A stretch of DNA of 64,000 bases from Bifidobacterium asteroides (GTDB taxonomy: Bacteria > Actinomycetota > Actinomycetes > Actinomycetales > Bifidobacteriaceae): assembly GCF_019469425.1 (NCBI RefSeq), contig NZ_CP048272.1:1364001-1428000 (forward strand), written 5' to 3'. Numbering within the stretch: position 1 is the stretch's first letter; every line of letters begins with the position of its first letter. Under the pieces are notes generated by a model. It had not been told where the DNA came from and did not search any database. It worked only from the letters and a program-made list of their open reading frames with translations. Positions 8,865-18,195 of this stretch are shown in pieces. A program made the translations under genes and the position numbers.

Positions 8865-10766
8865 ATGAATCCGCAGAAGGTCAGAAACCGCTATGATGCC
8901 GTCATCGTCGGAGCCGGAGCGGCCGGGTTGTCGACGGCTCTGGGACTCTACAGAGCTCTGGAGAGCGACGGAAACAGGAACGGCTCGTCGCCAAAGGTCC
9001 TGGTCGTCTCCAAGCTGCAGCCCCTGCGATCCCACACCGGCTCAGCAGAGGGCGGCATTGCGGCCAGTCTGGGCAACCAGGAGAAGGACGACTGGCATTG
9101 GCACTACTACGACACCATCAAGGGCAGCGACTGGCTGGCTGACCAGGATGCCGTGCGGATTCTGGCCGAGCAGGCCCCGGGCATCGTCATCCAGCTGGAG
9201 CATGACGGAGTGGCCTTCTCAAGAACTGAAGACGGGCACATCGCCCAGCGGAAGTTCGGCGGCCATACCGCTGATTATGGCGGCCACCCAGTCAGGAGAG
9301 CAGCCTATGCAGCCGACCGTATCGGCCATCAGATCCTCCACGCCCTTTGGCAGCAGTGCCTGCGTCAGGGAGTCGAGTTCGCCGAGGAGTGGTATGTGAC
9401 CGATTTGGTCGTCGACCCGCCTGCTAATGAGAAAACCGGCGGCCATGCCCGAGGACTGATCGTCCTGGACACCCATGCCGGCAAGCTGCAGGCCATCCAA
9501 GCCGACAATATCGTCCTGTGCACGGGCGGGGCCGGCCGGCTCTTCCATACGACCTCCAACTCCTGGGATCTGACCGGTGATGGCATGGCGCTCGCCCTGC
9601 AGGCCGGCCTGCAGCTGGAGGATATAGAGTTCATCCAATTCCATCCCACCGGCCTGGGCCATACCGGCATCCTTCTTTCAGAAGCCTCCCGCGCAGAAGG
9701 CGGCGTGCTCAGGAACAGTCAGGGCAAGGCTTTCATGCAGGACTACGCGCCGGGACACGGCGACCTGGCCGCCAGGGATGTGGTCAGCCGTTCCATTATG
9801 GCAGAGATTGATGCAGGTCGCGGAGTGGCCGATCCATCGGACCCTGACGGGCCTCATGATTGCGTCTGGCTGGACATGACCGGCATTGACGGCCAGCGCA
9901 TGACCGCCCTGCTCCCCCAGGTCACCGAGACCATCCATCGCTACGCCCACCTGGATCCCACTGTGGACTTGGTTCCGGTCAAACCCACCGCCCACTACAC
10001 CATGGGAGGCATCCCCATCACCGATCGCGGCCGCGTCTATCGTTGGCAGGATGGCCGCCGTCGAATAGTCGACGGACTGTTCGCCGCCGGGGAATGCTCC
10101 TGTGTCAGCGTTCATGGGGCCAACCGACTGGGCGGCAACTCCCTGCTGGATGCCTGCCTCTTCGGTACCCGAACAGGACGCACCATCGCCACCGCCATGT
10201 CCAATGCCGACAAGCCAAACGATATGACCGACACATCTCCGCTCACACAAGCCTTGCAAAAGCGTCAGGCCTTCATGGAAGAGTTGCTTTCTGGCGCAAG
10301 TAAAGCCAACACCTCGGAACCAGCATTGGCCGACAACGAAGATGACGAATCCGACCCCGATGACGATGCCAGCCTGAACAACCCATACGCACTGATGAAT
10401 CGACTGGGACGGCTGATGGAGGAGGCCGTTGCCGTCCGATGCGATCAAAGCAGCATTGAAAAGGGTTTACGCGGCCTGGATCACCTGGATGCTGATGCGA
10501 GACAGCTACGGGCACACAGTGGTACGGCAGTGCTCAACCAGGAGGTGACTGCCATCATGGAGGTGGACAACCTGCTGACCCTGGCTCGGGCCGTCCTGAA
10601 CGCCAGCCTGCAGCGTCGGGAGTCCCGCGGCGCCCTGTGCCGGAGCGATTATCCGCAGCGCGATGACGAACACTACCTGGCTCACACCATGATCGATGCC
10701 AAGGAAAACGTCTCCTGGCAGCCCGTTCATATCGTCGACATGCCTCCCAAGGGTCGCAACTACTGA
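8865..10766 (+). CDS. sdhA: Succinate dehydrogenase/fumarate reductase flavoprotein subunit
   Basis: 633 residues from ATG 8865; upstream in-frame codons overlap the antisense alkyltransferase gene. Features: FAD dinucleotide motif [30 protein letters not shown] (flavin His region), [77 protein letters not shown] and [21 protein letters not shown]. These match SdhA/FrdA more closely than L-aspartate oxidase. About residues 460-515 are an acidic low-complexity insertion. The Fe-S subunit follows in the same direction. No membrane anchor subunit is visible nearby, so the electron acceptor is unknown. Confidence 0.88.
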   Translation: MNPQKVRNRYDAVIVGAGAAGLSTALGLYRALESDGNRNGSSPKVLVVSKLQPLRSHTGSAEGGIAASLGNQEKDDWHWHYYDTIKGSDWLADQDAVRILAEQAPGIVIQLEHDGVAFSRTEDGHIAQRKFGGHTADYGGHPVRRAAYAADRIGHQILHALWQQCLRQGVEFAEEWYVTDLVVDPPANEKTGGHARGLIVLDTHAGKLQAIQADNIVLCTGGAGRLFHTTSNSWDLTGDGMALALQAGLQLEDIEFIQFHPTGLGHTGILLSEASRAEGGVLRNSQGKAFMQDYAPGHGDLAARDVVSRSIMAEIDAGRGVADPSDPDGPHDCVWLDMTGIDGQRMTALLPQVTETIHRYAHLDPTVDLVPVKPTAHYTMGGIPITDRGRVYRWQDGRRRIVDGLFAAGECSCVSVHGANRLGGNSLLDACLFGTRTGRTIATAMSNADKPNDMTDTSPLTQALQKRQAFMEELLSGASKANTSEPALADNEDDESDPDDDASLNNPYALMNRLGRLMEEAVAVRCDQSSIEKGLRGLDHLDADARQLRAHSGTAVLNQEVTAIMEVDNLLTLARAVLNASLQRRESRGALCRSDYPQRDDEHYLAHTMIDAKENVSWQPVHIVDMPPKGRNY

Positions 10767-10908
10767 TGGACCCTGATGATGGACTCTGGGACCAATCTGT
10801 TCAGTCAGGTACCTGTTCGACACCTTCCCAGGTCAGGCAGGGATTAGGATGGAGTCCGCGCATATCAGTGGGCATCGGGCCGTTTCCCGAACAAGGACAG
10901 GAGCAACC

Positions 10909-12048
10909 GTGACATCACAGTCCACGGAATCAGACGGATTCAAGGCATCCGCATCGGACCGCGATCCCCGCCCGGTGACCTTCCGAATAGCCCGGTTTAC
11001 CCCACGACCTCAATCAGAGCGTCCGGCGCGAACCAACCCATTCGCCAAAAGCAATCCTTTCGCCACGGCCGGTAACCGACGGGCCCGCGGCCGTCGTTGG
11101 ACGCAGGAGTACACGATTCGTATCGCCCCACAGCGCACCGTTCTGGATGCCCTTCTGCAGATCAAGCGTGAGGTGGATCCCACACTGAACTTCCGGTACT
11201 CCTGTGGCCATGGCATGTGCGGATCGGATGCCGTGCTTATCAACGGCCGTCCGAATCTGCTCTGCACAGCCACCATCGCCGACTGCCTGTCTGTATCCAA
11301 GACCATACCGAACGCATACGCCTCCCCCGGTGTAGCCACTGGGAATCCGCGGGCTCAACAGCCTGCAGCCTTCCGTCGCACCGGCACAGCGACCCCCAAA
11401 AGGGCCGTATCCCCGTCGTCATCGCATTCGGATTCGGTCTCAGACTCAACCGCCACAAACTTCTCGGCCATAGTTCCTACGGAAACTGCAACCGCTGCAA
11501 AAGCTACAGGGCTCACAGACATCCCAAACCCTACAGAAACATCAGTCCATGTGGAATCTTCCGCAATAGAGATTCGCCCGCTTCCCGGCTTCACCCCTCT
11601 CAGAGACCTGATAGTGGAGACCGATGCCATGTTTGACCAGATTCGACGCTTCAAGCCTTATCTGCTCCGTAATGATCCCTCTGCTGATAGCAGCCAAGCG
11701 GGCCAGGCAAAGGCAGCCAACGCAGAACCAGTGTCAGAATACCGGCAAACTCCAGAAGAGCTGGCCCGGTATGAACTGCTCAGCACCTGCATCGCCTGCG
11801 GACTCTGCCAGGGTGCCTGTCCTATTTATGCGGGCGGTGAGGCATTTGCCGGCCCGGCGGCCATGATAGCAGCGGCTCGATTCATCAACGATTCCCGCGA
11901 CAGTCATCGGCAGGAACGTCTTGAGGCCATTGACCAGGTGGACGGTATCCAGGCATGCCAGTCCATACGTGCCTGCACCCGACCCTGCCCCAGAGGGATT
12001 GACGTAGGCGAAGAGATGTGGAAGCTGGTCGAAGCCGTCAAGGAGTAG
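10909..12048 (+). CDS. sdhB: Succinate dehydrogenase/fumarate reductase iron-sulfur subunit with long insertion
   Basis: About 379 residues from GTG 10909, which has CAGGAG 6 bases upstream; an ATG at 10849 is an alternative. The N-terminal plant-ferredoxin domain has SCGHGMCGSDAVLING and LLC, with Asp in place of the third Cys as in E. coli SdhB. The C-terminal domain has CIACGLCQGACP and ACTRPCPRGID for the 4Fe-4S and 3Fe-4S clusters. Between these, after LLCTATIADCL, lies an extra Ser/Thr/Ala-rich stretch of about 85-90 residues, making it well longer than the usual 230-260. Probably forms a complex with the flavoprotein encoded just upstream. Confidence 0.88.
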   Translation: MTSQSTESDGFKASASDRDPRPVTFRIARFTPRPQSERPARTNPFAKSNPFATAGNRRARGRRWTQEYTIRIAPQRTVLDALLQIKREVDPTLNFRYSCGHGMCGSDAVLINGRPNLLCTATIADCLSVSKTIPNAYASPGVATGNPRAQQPAAFRRTGTATPKRAVSPSSSHSDSVSDSTATNFSAIVPTETATAAKATGLTDIPNPTETSVHVESSAIEIRPLPGFTPLRDLIVETDAMFDQIRRFKPYLLRNDPSADSSQAGQAKAANAEPVSEYRQTPEELARYELLSTCIACGLCQGACPIYAGGEAFAGPAAMIAAARFINDSRDSHRQERLEAIDQVDGIQACQSIRACTRPCPRGIDVGEEMWKLVEAVKE

Positions 12049-12121
12049 TCAGACTCATGCACACACAGGCCAGCGTGAGCATGCGACAGGCTTGTGCCCT
12101 CTAGTCGTTACCATGGTTAGC

Positions 12122-12799
12122 ATGGACAAAACCTCGTACAACAACATCGCCAGAGGATGGGAATTCGCCGAGGCAAGCGCTCTGAACGTCGAATCCGACA
12201 AGTTGCAGGCCTTGCGAGACAAGGCTTCGGAGGCCGGATTCGCCCAGTGTTCCCGGTCTCAAGGCGCCTTTCTGCAGTTCTTGGCCGGCCGGAACGCTCC
12301 GGCATCCATCATTCTGGTGGGCAACGGCTCCGTGGTCGAAGCCCTGCGCCTGATGACGGGCCTGCACGGTCATGGTCAGTTCACTGCTGTTGACTCCACA
12401 GCCCAAGGCACCTCTCTAGTCAAAAAAATATTCGCGGGCATGGAGAAAGCCCATCCAGGCATGAGGCTGCGGGCGGTCAACGCGGCTGCCAGAACCTACT
12501 TCCCCAGGCTCAACCCCAGCGACTACGACCTTATCGTCGTCTCGGGCAATGGGGACAACTACCAACAGGTCATGGACCAGGCCCCGCGCCTGCTCAAGGA
12601 CCGGGGACAGCTGATCTTTACGGATGCTTTCGATCTGCTGGAGGACCCGGATAAGGGCGGCGTGCTGAACCCGGCCAACAGAACCACCAAAACGACCACC
12701 TTACGGACCATCATGGATGCCATAAGCAAAGACAATGCCTGGGAATCCTGCCTACTGCCCATCGGTACGGGCATGATCATGGCCACCCGCGCCCGCTGA
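12122..12799 (+). CDS. O-methyltransferase-like protein (class I SAM fold)
   Basis: About 225 residues; ATG 12113 is an equally possible start. The pattern IILVGNGSVVEALRLM, FTAVDSTAQG, YDLIVVSGNGDNY and LLKDRGQLIFTDAFD follows the order of the O-methyltransferase family 3 proteins found in many actinobacteria. The glycine-rich SAM loop is present but weak (LVGNGSVV), and the metal-binding Asp pair is not clearly conserved. Substrate unknown. Standalone, convergent with the following LOG-family gene. Confidence 0.7.
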   Translation: MDKTSYNNIARGWEFAEASALNVESDKLQALRDKASEAGFAQCSRSQGAFLQFLAGRNAPASIILVGNGSVVEALRLMTGLHGHGQFTAVDSTAQGTSLVKKIFAGMEKAHPGMRLRAVNAAARTYFPRLNPSDYDLIVVSGNGDNYQQVMDQAPRLLKDRGQLIFTDAFDLLEDPDKGGVLNPANRTTKTTTLRTIMDAISKDNAWESCLLPIGTGMIMATRAR

Positions 12800-12817
12800 C
12801 TACCATTCGCCTATTAT

Positions 12818-13585
12818 TCAGGCACGGTGACGCAGGATGGTTTCGACAGCCTCATCAGGATCATCAGTGCGGATGACCAGATCGGGGTCCAGCTCAGAAA
12901 TCATGCCCCGCTGCCTCACCGTGTCTGAGATCCAATCGAAGAGCCCCTGCCAGTAGGCCCTGTCGAAGAGGACGATGGGCATGCTGGGTGCCTTATGGGT
13001 TTGGACCAGGGTCAGCACCTCGAACATCTCATCCAGGGTGCCGAACCCACCAGGGCAGACGATGATGCCCGAGGAGTATTTCATGAACATCATCTTGCGC
13101 ACGAAGAAGTAGCGGAAGGTGATGCCCAGATTCACCCAGCGGTTGAGTCCCTGCTCCATGGGCAATTCGATGCCCAGACCGACGGACTTGCCACCGACCT
13201 CAGCAGCGCCCTTGTTGGCCGCCTCCATGATGCCAGGCCCTCCCCCCGTGATGACCGCCATACCGGCCTTGGCCAGGTCGCCGCCCATCTTGCGCGCAGC
13301 CGCATAGGTGGAATCATCCCTGCCGGTCCGGGCTGACCCAAAGATAGCGGCTGCGGGCCCCAGCTCCGCCAATGCACCGAACCCGTCGACGAACTCGGCC
13401 TGGATGCGCAGCACCCGCCAGGGGTCCATATGCAGCCAGTCCGTGTCACCGCCCGACGAGAGCAACCCAGCATTGGCATCCGCCTCGGGAATCATGGGCC
13501 CGCGCATGATGACCGGACCGCTGTGGTAGGTCCGGCCCAGGTCCGGGCCTTCGTCGTCATTGTGATTGTCAACCATATCCGCCAT
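12818..13585 (-). CDS. TIGR00730/LOG family Rossmann-fold protein
   Basis: 255 residues. It has the LOG-family signatures ITGGGPGIMEAANKGA and IIVCPGGFGTLDEMFEVLTL, with the PGGxGTxxE motif that defines the phosphoribohydrolase (lysine-decarboxylase-like) fold. Family members release nucleobases from nucleoside 5'-monophosphates, with cytokinin activation known in plants and some bacteria. The role here is not known. About 60 N-terminal residues precede the domain. It is the last intact core gene before the AT-rich island. Confidence 0.88.
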   Translation of the reverse strand: MADMVDNHNDDEGPDLGRTYHSGPVIMRGPMIPEADANAGLLSSGGDTDWLHMDPWRVLRIQAEFVDGFGALAELGPAAAIFGSARTGRDDSTYAAARKMGGDLAKAGMAVITGGGPGIMEAANKGAAEVGGKSVGLGIELPMEQGLNRWVNLGITFRYFFVRKMMFMKYSSGIIVCPGGFGTLDEMFEVLTLVQTHKAPSMPIVLFDRAYWQGLFDWISDTVRQRGMISELDPDLVIRTDDPDEAVETILRHRA

Positions 13586-15474
13586 GTATGCATTCCTTCA
13601 TCGGGCCCCGATCAGAAGGACCCGCTCGATCCTGTTCCGGCTCTCATGATAGCGGCCCCCGCCGCCTGGCTGATGGCAAGATGGCATGGGAAAGCGACAG
13701 TGGGCGCAACAAACGATCTGTCTAGCACGGTCAAGACGAATGGCAAAGCCTTACAAACCCAATGAATATGCCTATAATCGCCCCTGTTGCTTTGATATCG
13801 CTCGACAAGGCAATCTCGAAATACGCGATTGCTTCCGAAAACGATTATTGGGCCTCACGATAGCCTATTGACTTTGTCGCCGTTTGCATTCTCAAAAGGC
13901 AACGATCAACGTTCCAGGGATATTTATTTGCCGATCTCCGCTCTCTGAGTTCAAATCAATAGCACCTCCCAGCTGAATTGAATCCAACCGACCTGCTTCA
14001 TTGCCATTGGACTCAACGAGTAGCGAAAGACCTCCCTCTCCTTGAGGGACTATGAGCAAATCGCCGCGTCCTCCAGCGAATATCGTTCCTAGCAAACCGC
14101 CCAAAACCAATCGGCCCAGATTGGTGTGCTCCCCGAATGCAGTCACCTGCAGGCCCTGACCCTGTGCGGACTATCGTTGATCCGCATTGCTAAGCTTGCG
14201 CTAGAGCTGACTGAGGAACCTGTAGCCAGAGGCAGCTGCAGGGCGGGCAGGTTACAGGCAGCCGCTGGTCTTCGAAAATTGCCTAACCTGTACTCTTTCG
14301 AAGCGTCTTCAGATTCTGCGTGCGTAAATTCCAATCTGTAATGGGTTCGCCTACCAGTAGTTCAATGGTTCCAGTTGGCTCACCCAAGGTCTGCCCTGTT
14401 CTGATAGTCAACCGATTTGTTGCCCGTAGTGGCCCTAACCAAAGCGTCGACTCATAAGGGGTGATTGTTCCTATCTCACAGTCATTAAGTTCAACTTCGC
14501 ACTTGCATTGGCAACCCTTGAAGTGCAAAGCCTCGACTGGCAACAAGCTCTCTTCATTCAGCCTTGGATCCAAAGATAAATTCTTAATTCTCGACTGAGA
14601 CCTTGTACCAGCCTCTGCAAGATATAAAACCGACTAGCCTAGCAGGAATCGGGTATATGTCAATACACTGGGCCAATAAGACCCCGACCATCCCCCAGAG
14701 CCCATTCGAGGAACAGGATTTCGCCCGGAAGGACCACATCGGCCTTTTCATCTGGCGACGACCAGCGTTTAATCTCAGTTACCTGCTATCCTGAATTCAG
14801 AAGCAAGATGTTACGCACCGCCAGGACGCCAGATAAAACCCCGCCCGGCAGATAACCGAAGGGCTTGCAATCTCGCGTCATCGAAATTAGAGTGCACCCA
14901 AATGCCCCCCCCTTATGGACAAGAGCGGATTCCCATCATCAGTTCGCTGGATAGCTGAGCCGTCCAATGGCATCCAATAACCACCATCACCAGTTGCTAC
15001 CCAAGGCATCACCAGATGCCCCAATTGCAGGTCAACCACATCAGCTGCCTGCCGTAGAACCATCCCATGAATTCCGTCGGGACTGCAACGCGTACTATGC
15101 AGACCGCTACCAGACCACAGCCCTCGCTCTTCCAACATAGGCAGCCTGCTGCCTGGAATCGATACAGACAGGGAAGACCATGCCTGGCCACATTAAGCCT
15201 TGCCAACTGATTCTAACCGAACGATGGGTGCATGCGGGGCCTGTATCCTCGTAACAGGCTGACCCAACTTCGCAGTGATTCATTTCCGGCCTTCTGGAGT
15301 AATCATCATTTGATAAAGGCAAACTCAACATTAACTAACGATATATATCCTCCCCCCGATTTTCGAGTCCTCAGTTGGCGCCAAAGGATATAATGCTGGT
15401 TACTGTTTTAGATTACTACCTGATATCACTGTAATCAAGACTGACACAGAAAACAGACCAACCCAAAAATCTCT
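13586..15474. other. AT-rich decayed region at the left edge of the island
   Basis: No intact gene recognised. Minus-strand open stretches at 13892-14146 (84 residues, Gly/Leu-rich) and 14283-14573 (96 residues, containing GCQCKCEV) might be pieces of one broken gene but match no family I know. Shorter minus-strand frames at 14887-15331 overlap one another in different frames, as expected of a frameshifted remnant. Base composition falls from GC-rich to AT-rich near 13.7 kb, which I take as the island boundary. I did not find a copy of the tRNA-Arg repeat here. Confidence 0.55.
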
Positions 15475-17106
15475 CTAACTTAGAGGATGAGGTATTTTTT
15501 TGATATTTGCTGTACCTTCATTACCGATGTTGTTATAATACTCAAATGGTCGAGTCATATTTAAGATTCTTTGATTTGACCAGCCAAAATCCAATGGAGC
15601 AAGTCCTGGTGCAATAACTACCGATGATACCAGGTCTAATGCTCTTAACCAGTAAGGTGTAGTTTCACATACAACTACACTAACATTACGACTCTTCAGC
15701 GATTCTAACAAATTTTGAATATCTTCATCTAAAGAAAGCATTGAGATTTCATCATACTTACGAAAATCACAATAAGGCATATTCCAACCTAATATTTTAC
15801 TCAAGCGATCTGTCCATTCAGGCAAGTGAAGCATTGCTGAATGGTCTTCAAGTGTTTTAATGCTCTCATAATTTTGAAGCTCTTTCCAGCGCTGATTATT
15901 TCTGCCGTTTTCAACACGGTCCGGGTAAAAAGCGACAGCTTCCTTCGCTGCTGCCAAAGAGGCATCCTCTATCGAAAAACGAGCAGAAGCACCGATAGAG
16001 ACCCATTCGCGTCCCCTCACCGATGCTACAACGACATAAATGGGAAAATCCGTCGGAATAAGCGATAATGACAGTTCAGCCCGGCAAGCTAAAACCCTCG
16101 GCAACAACGCACACACTTTTTGCATAGAGGTATAGTCAATTTTGTAAGTATTCTGATCAGTGTACCAACAGCAAAGGAAAGCGTCTCGTTCAAGTACCTC
16201 CAACAAACCTGACAAACTTGCAGAACCTAGAGTTCTACCCACAGCACCACCAGATGATGAATTTCTTGACCAAACATGTTTTCCGCTTTCTCCAAAAAAT
16301 ACTAACTCTTCCGGTACCCAGCATTCTTTAAAATCTATGATGTCTATGGCTTTTATCCAATCTATTTCCTCTTGATTCTCAAAAGGCACAAACTGATAGG
16401 CAGAAGGAGAAAGATGGAACTTGCCAGCATCGTCAGGTCTTAGACAATCCTTATGGTTCTGAGCAGCAAAGTGAGCTATCTGTAGTTCGTTTGAAGGGAT
16501 ACAATTAGAATAACGTTCTAGTCCCTCGAGGATGCCTTTACGTTTGACCATATCTCTCGATAATTCTTGCCCTGACCATGAAACTTCAAAAGATCTGGTA
16601 TTAGTTGAAATGTATGTGCTACCTAATAGCATTGGTAGTGAGGAATATTCTGGTTTTTCGTACCAATAATCAGTGAGTAGCCCTGTGGTCGGATTAATTA
16701 GAATATCATCCGGTAATCTTAAAGATTTAATAGGCAAATTGGTATCTGATAAATCTATTCTCTTCGAGATTTCCTGCTGCTTTTTGCTTTCACGGATAAA
16801 TAAACCCTGGCTTATATTTCCAGAGAGCAAATCTACACTCCAAGCCCAACATGAATCGTTTTTGATAACTTCTCTAGCAGCGTGCTGTAATGCATCGCAC
16901 AATCCAGCCCAGAGGAATGTATCATCTTCCATGTCAGAGACTGATTCCCATTGACTGAATGCAGGACCATCAACACGAAAGCGCGATCCTCGTTGGACCT
17001 TAGTGTATAATGCAGCTTCACTATCCGTTAATTGTACGCCCGCGATAACGAGAAGATTCAGAGCTCTACTATACGTCTTAGTGACAATAGAATAATCAGT
17101 GTCCAT
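15475..17106 (-). CDS. YcaO-domain azoline-forming cyclodehydratase of the RiPP cluster
   Basis: 543 residues from ATG 17106 (AGG 7 bases upstream); a GTG at 17148 falls inside a hairpin and is less likely. YcaO ATP-binding motifs are seen as GILEGLERYSNC and GSASLSGLLEVLERDAF, with a conserved C-terminal Pro region ending IPHPLS. It would use ATP to cyclise Cys, and possibly Ser/Thr, of the precursor core to azolines, guided by the leader-binding Ocin-ThiF-like protein encoded at the other end of the operon. Last gene of the cluster, directly after the precursor gene. Confidence 0.88.
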   Translation of the reverse strand: MDTDYSIVTKTYSRALNLLVIAGVQLTDSEAALYTKVQRGSRFRVDGPAFSQWESVSDMEDDTFLWAGLCDALQHAAREVIKNDSCWAWSVDLLSGNISQGLFIRESKKQQEISKRIDLSDTNLPIKSLRLPDDILINPTTGLLTDYWYEKPEYSSLPMLLGSTYISTNTRSFEVSWSGQELSRDMVKRKGILEGLERYSNCIPSNELQIAHFAAQNHKDCLRPDDAGKFHLSPSAYQFVPFENQEEIDWIKAIDIIDFKECWVPEELVFFGESGKHVWSRNSSSGGAVGRTLGSASLSGLLEVLERDAFLCCWYTDQNTYKIDYTSMQKVCALLPRVLACRAELSLSLIPTDFPIYVVVASVRGREWVSIGASARFSIEDASLAAAKEAVAFYPDRVENGRNNQRWKELQNYESIKTLEDHSAMLHLPEWTDRLSKILGWNMPYCDFRKYDEISMLSLDEDIQNLLESLKSRNVSVVVCETTPYWLRALDLVSSVVIAPGLAPLDFGWSNQRILNMTRPFEYYNNIGNEGTANIKKIPHPLS

Positions 17107-17147
17107 TTTGTGCCTGCAAGTAAAGTAACCGGTATTCAAAGAAAACA

Positions 17148-17188
17148 CAGGTGTCCTGCTATTCAGGTTTGAATCAGCAGAACACCTG
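17148..17188 (-). terminator. Hairpin between precursor peptide gene and YcaO gene
   Basis: Arms CAGGTGTCCTGCTATTCA and TGAATCAGCAGAACACCTG pair over about 17 bp with one wobble/mismatch and one bulged base around a 4-base loop. On the minus strand the hairpin is followed by TGTGTTTTCTTTG. Such a structure just after a precursor gene is commonly a leaky terminator or RNA-stabilising stem that makes the precursor mRNA more abundant than the downstream enzyme mRNA. Confidence 0.75.
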
Positions 17189-17226
17189 CAGACAAATAAA
17201 TTCTTACTTATCTATGCTCTAACTGT

Positions 17227-17406
17227 TCACGAAGAAGATGATGAGCAGCAGGATGACGAACAGGACGATGTTGAAGAACACATGTTAAAGGTGAAATTCG
17301 CTACATCGTCATTAGGATCTATGAAATCCTCAACCTCAAAGCTTGACGCTTGAATATCGCGAAGGGCTTTTAAGGCCTGTCCTGATTGTTCTTGTAAACT
17401 TAACAT
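17227..17406 (-). CDS. RiPP precursor peptide, 42-residue leader and Cys/Ser/Thr-only core
   Basis: 59 residues. ATG 17406 is preceded by TGAGGTAAATT, a strong ribosome-binding site. The acidic leader contains FEVEDFIDPNDD, the kind of segment bound by leader-recognition domains in azole RiPPs, and ends NFTFNM. The C-terminal 17 residues are CSSTSSCSSSCCSSSSS: four Cys, twelve Ser, one Thr. All can be cyclised to azoles or dehydrated, as in thiopeptides and goadsporin-like peptides. The exact cleavage site is not visible. The gene lies between the ABC permease and the YcaO gene in the same direction. Confidence 0.9.
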   Translation of the reverse strand: MLSLQEQSGQALKALRDIQASSFEVEDFIDPNDDVANFTFNMCSSTSSCSSSCCSSSSS

Positions 17407-17454
17407 AATTTACCTCACATATAGGGCTGTTTATACATATGGTTCAATAGTTTT

Positions 17455-18195
17455 TCACTTATCTAAGTCAAGTGCTCTAGGAAGAAGAAGACTTAGTGGA
17501 GTGAACCAACATACAATAACTAATCCTCCTTTCAAAAAAGTATTGGCATCTCCAATACCAAAAGTTAGATACTGCACACTGTCAACAAGAGCACGGAAAG
17601 GAGTATAAGGAGCAACCGAGTTAACCCAGGCAGGGAGGAAGGATGACGGAAAAAAAGTGCCAGAACAATACACGAACAATACAACAACAATACTTGAAAT
17701 GGCGATTGCAGCAGGGATTGAGTGCACCCATATAGGAATAATAGAACCGAGTTCAAAGAATATTGAAACACCAAAACATATGGGCAGCAAGGTGAATATC
17801 CACGGACCTGCAGGTTTTATACTTACTACAGGAGTATATAAGACAGCAATTATTAAAAGATATTGTACAATCGATAGCAATAAAGATACACACAAAGCGG
17901 ACAAAACTACTGACAAGCTCGATATAGGCGAATTCCTTAAAACTCGCATCATCCCATTTTCACGCCAAATAGTAAAATTCATCGTGGAATTGAACGCCCC
18001 GATAAAACAAGTGCTAAAGCAAATAACTACTGAAAACAATGAAGTTCGTATTATACCCTGGTTAGCCGAGTTAGGCACTTGGTGATCTAGAACTAATAAC
18101 AGAACAAGTGGCAGAAACACGGAGATACATAGATTTATCCTATCTCGATAAAACGCCCTAAATAATGCTGGCGTAAGCGCTCGAAATGAGTTCAT
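17455..18195 (-). CDS. ABC-2 type transporter permease of the RiPP cluster
   Basis: 246 residues with six hydrophobic segments (starting near residues 23, 52, 98, 133, 165 and 220), the usual layout of ABC-2 permeases; WRENGMMRVLRNSP after the second segment is the cytoplasmic loop found in this family. It overlaps the stop of the ATPase gene by 4 bases, so the two are translationally coupled. It likely exports the mature peptide and/or gives self-protection. It is followed 48 bases on by the precursor gene. Confidence 0.88.
   Translation of the reverse strand: MNSFRALTPALFRAFYRDRINLCISVFLPLVLLLVLDHQVPNSANQGIIRTSLFSVVICFSTCFIGAFNSTMNFTIWRENGMMRVLRNSPISSLSVVLSALCVSLLLSIVQYLLIIAVLYTPVVSIKPAGPWIFTLLPICFGVSIFFELGSIIPIWVHSIPAAIAISSIVVVLFVYCSGTFFPSSFLPAWVNSVAPYTPFRALVDSVQYLTFGIGDANTFLKGGLVIVCWFTPLSLLLPRALDLDK

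Noticed and set aside
8865-10766. L-aspartate oxidase (nadB) as the name for the flavoprotein
   Set aside because: The families are close, but the [35 protein letters not shown] and C-terminal motifs and the adjacent Fe-S subunit favour SdhA/FrdA. NadB could not be ruled out without profiles.
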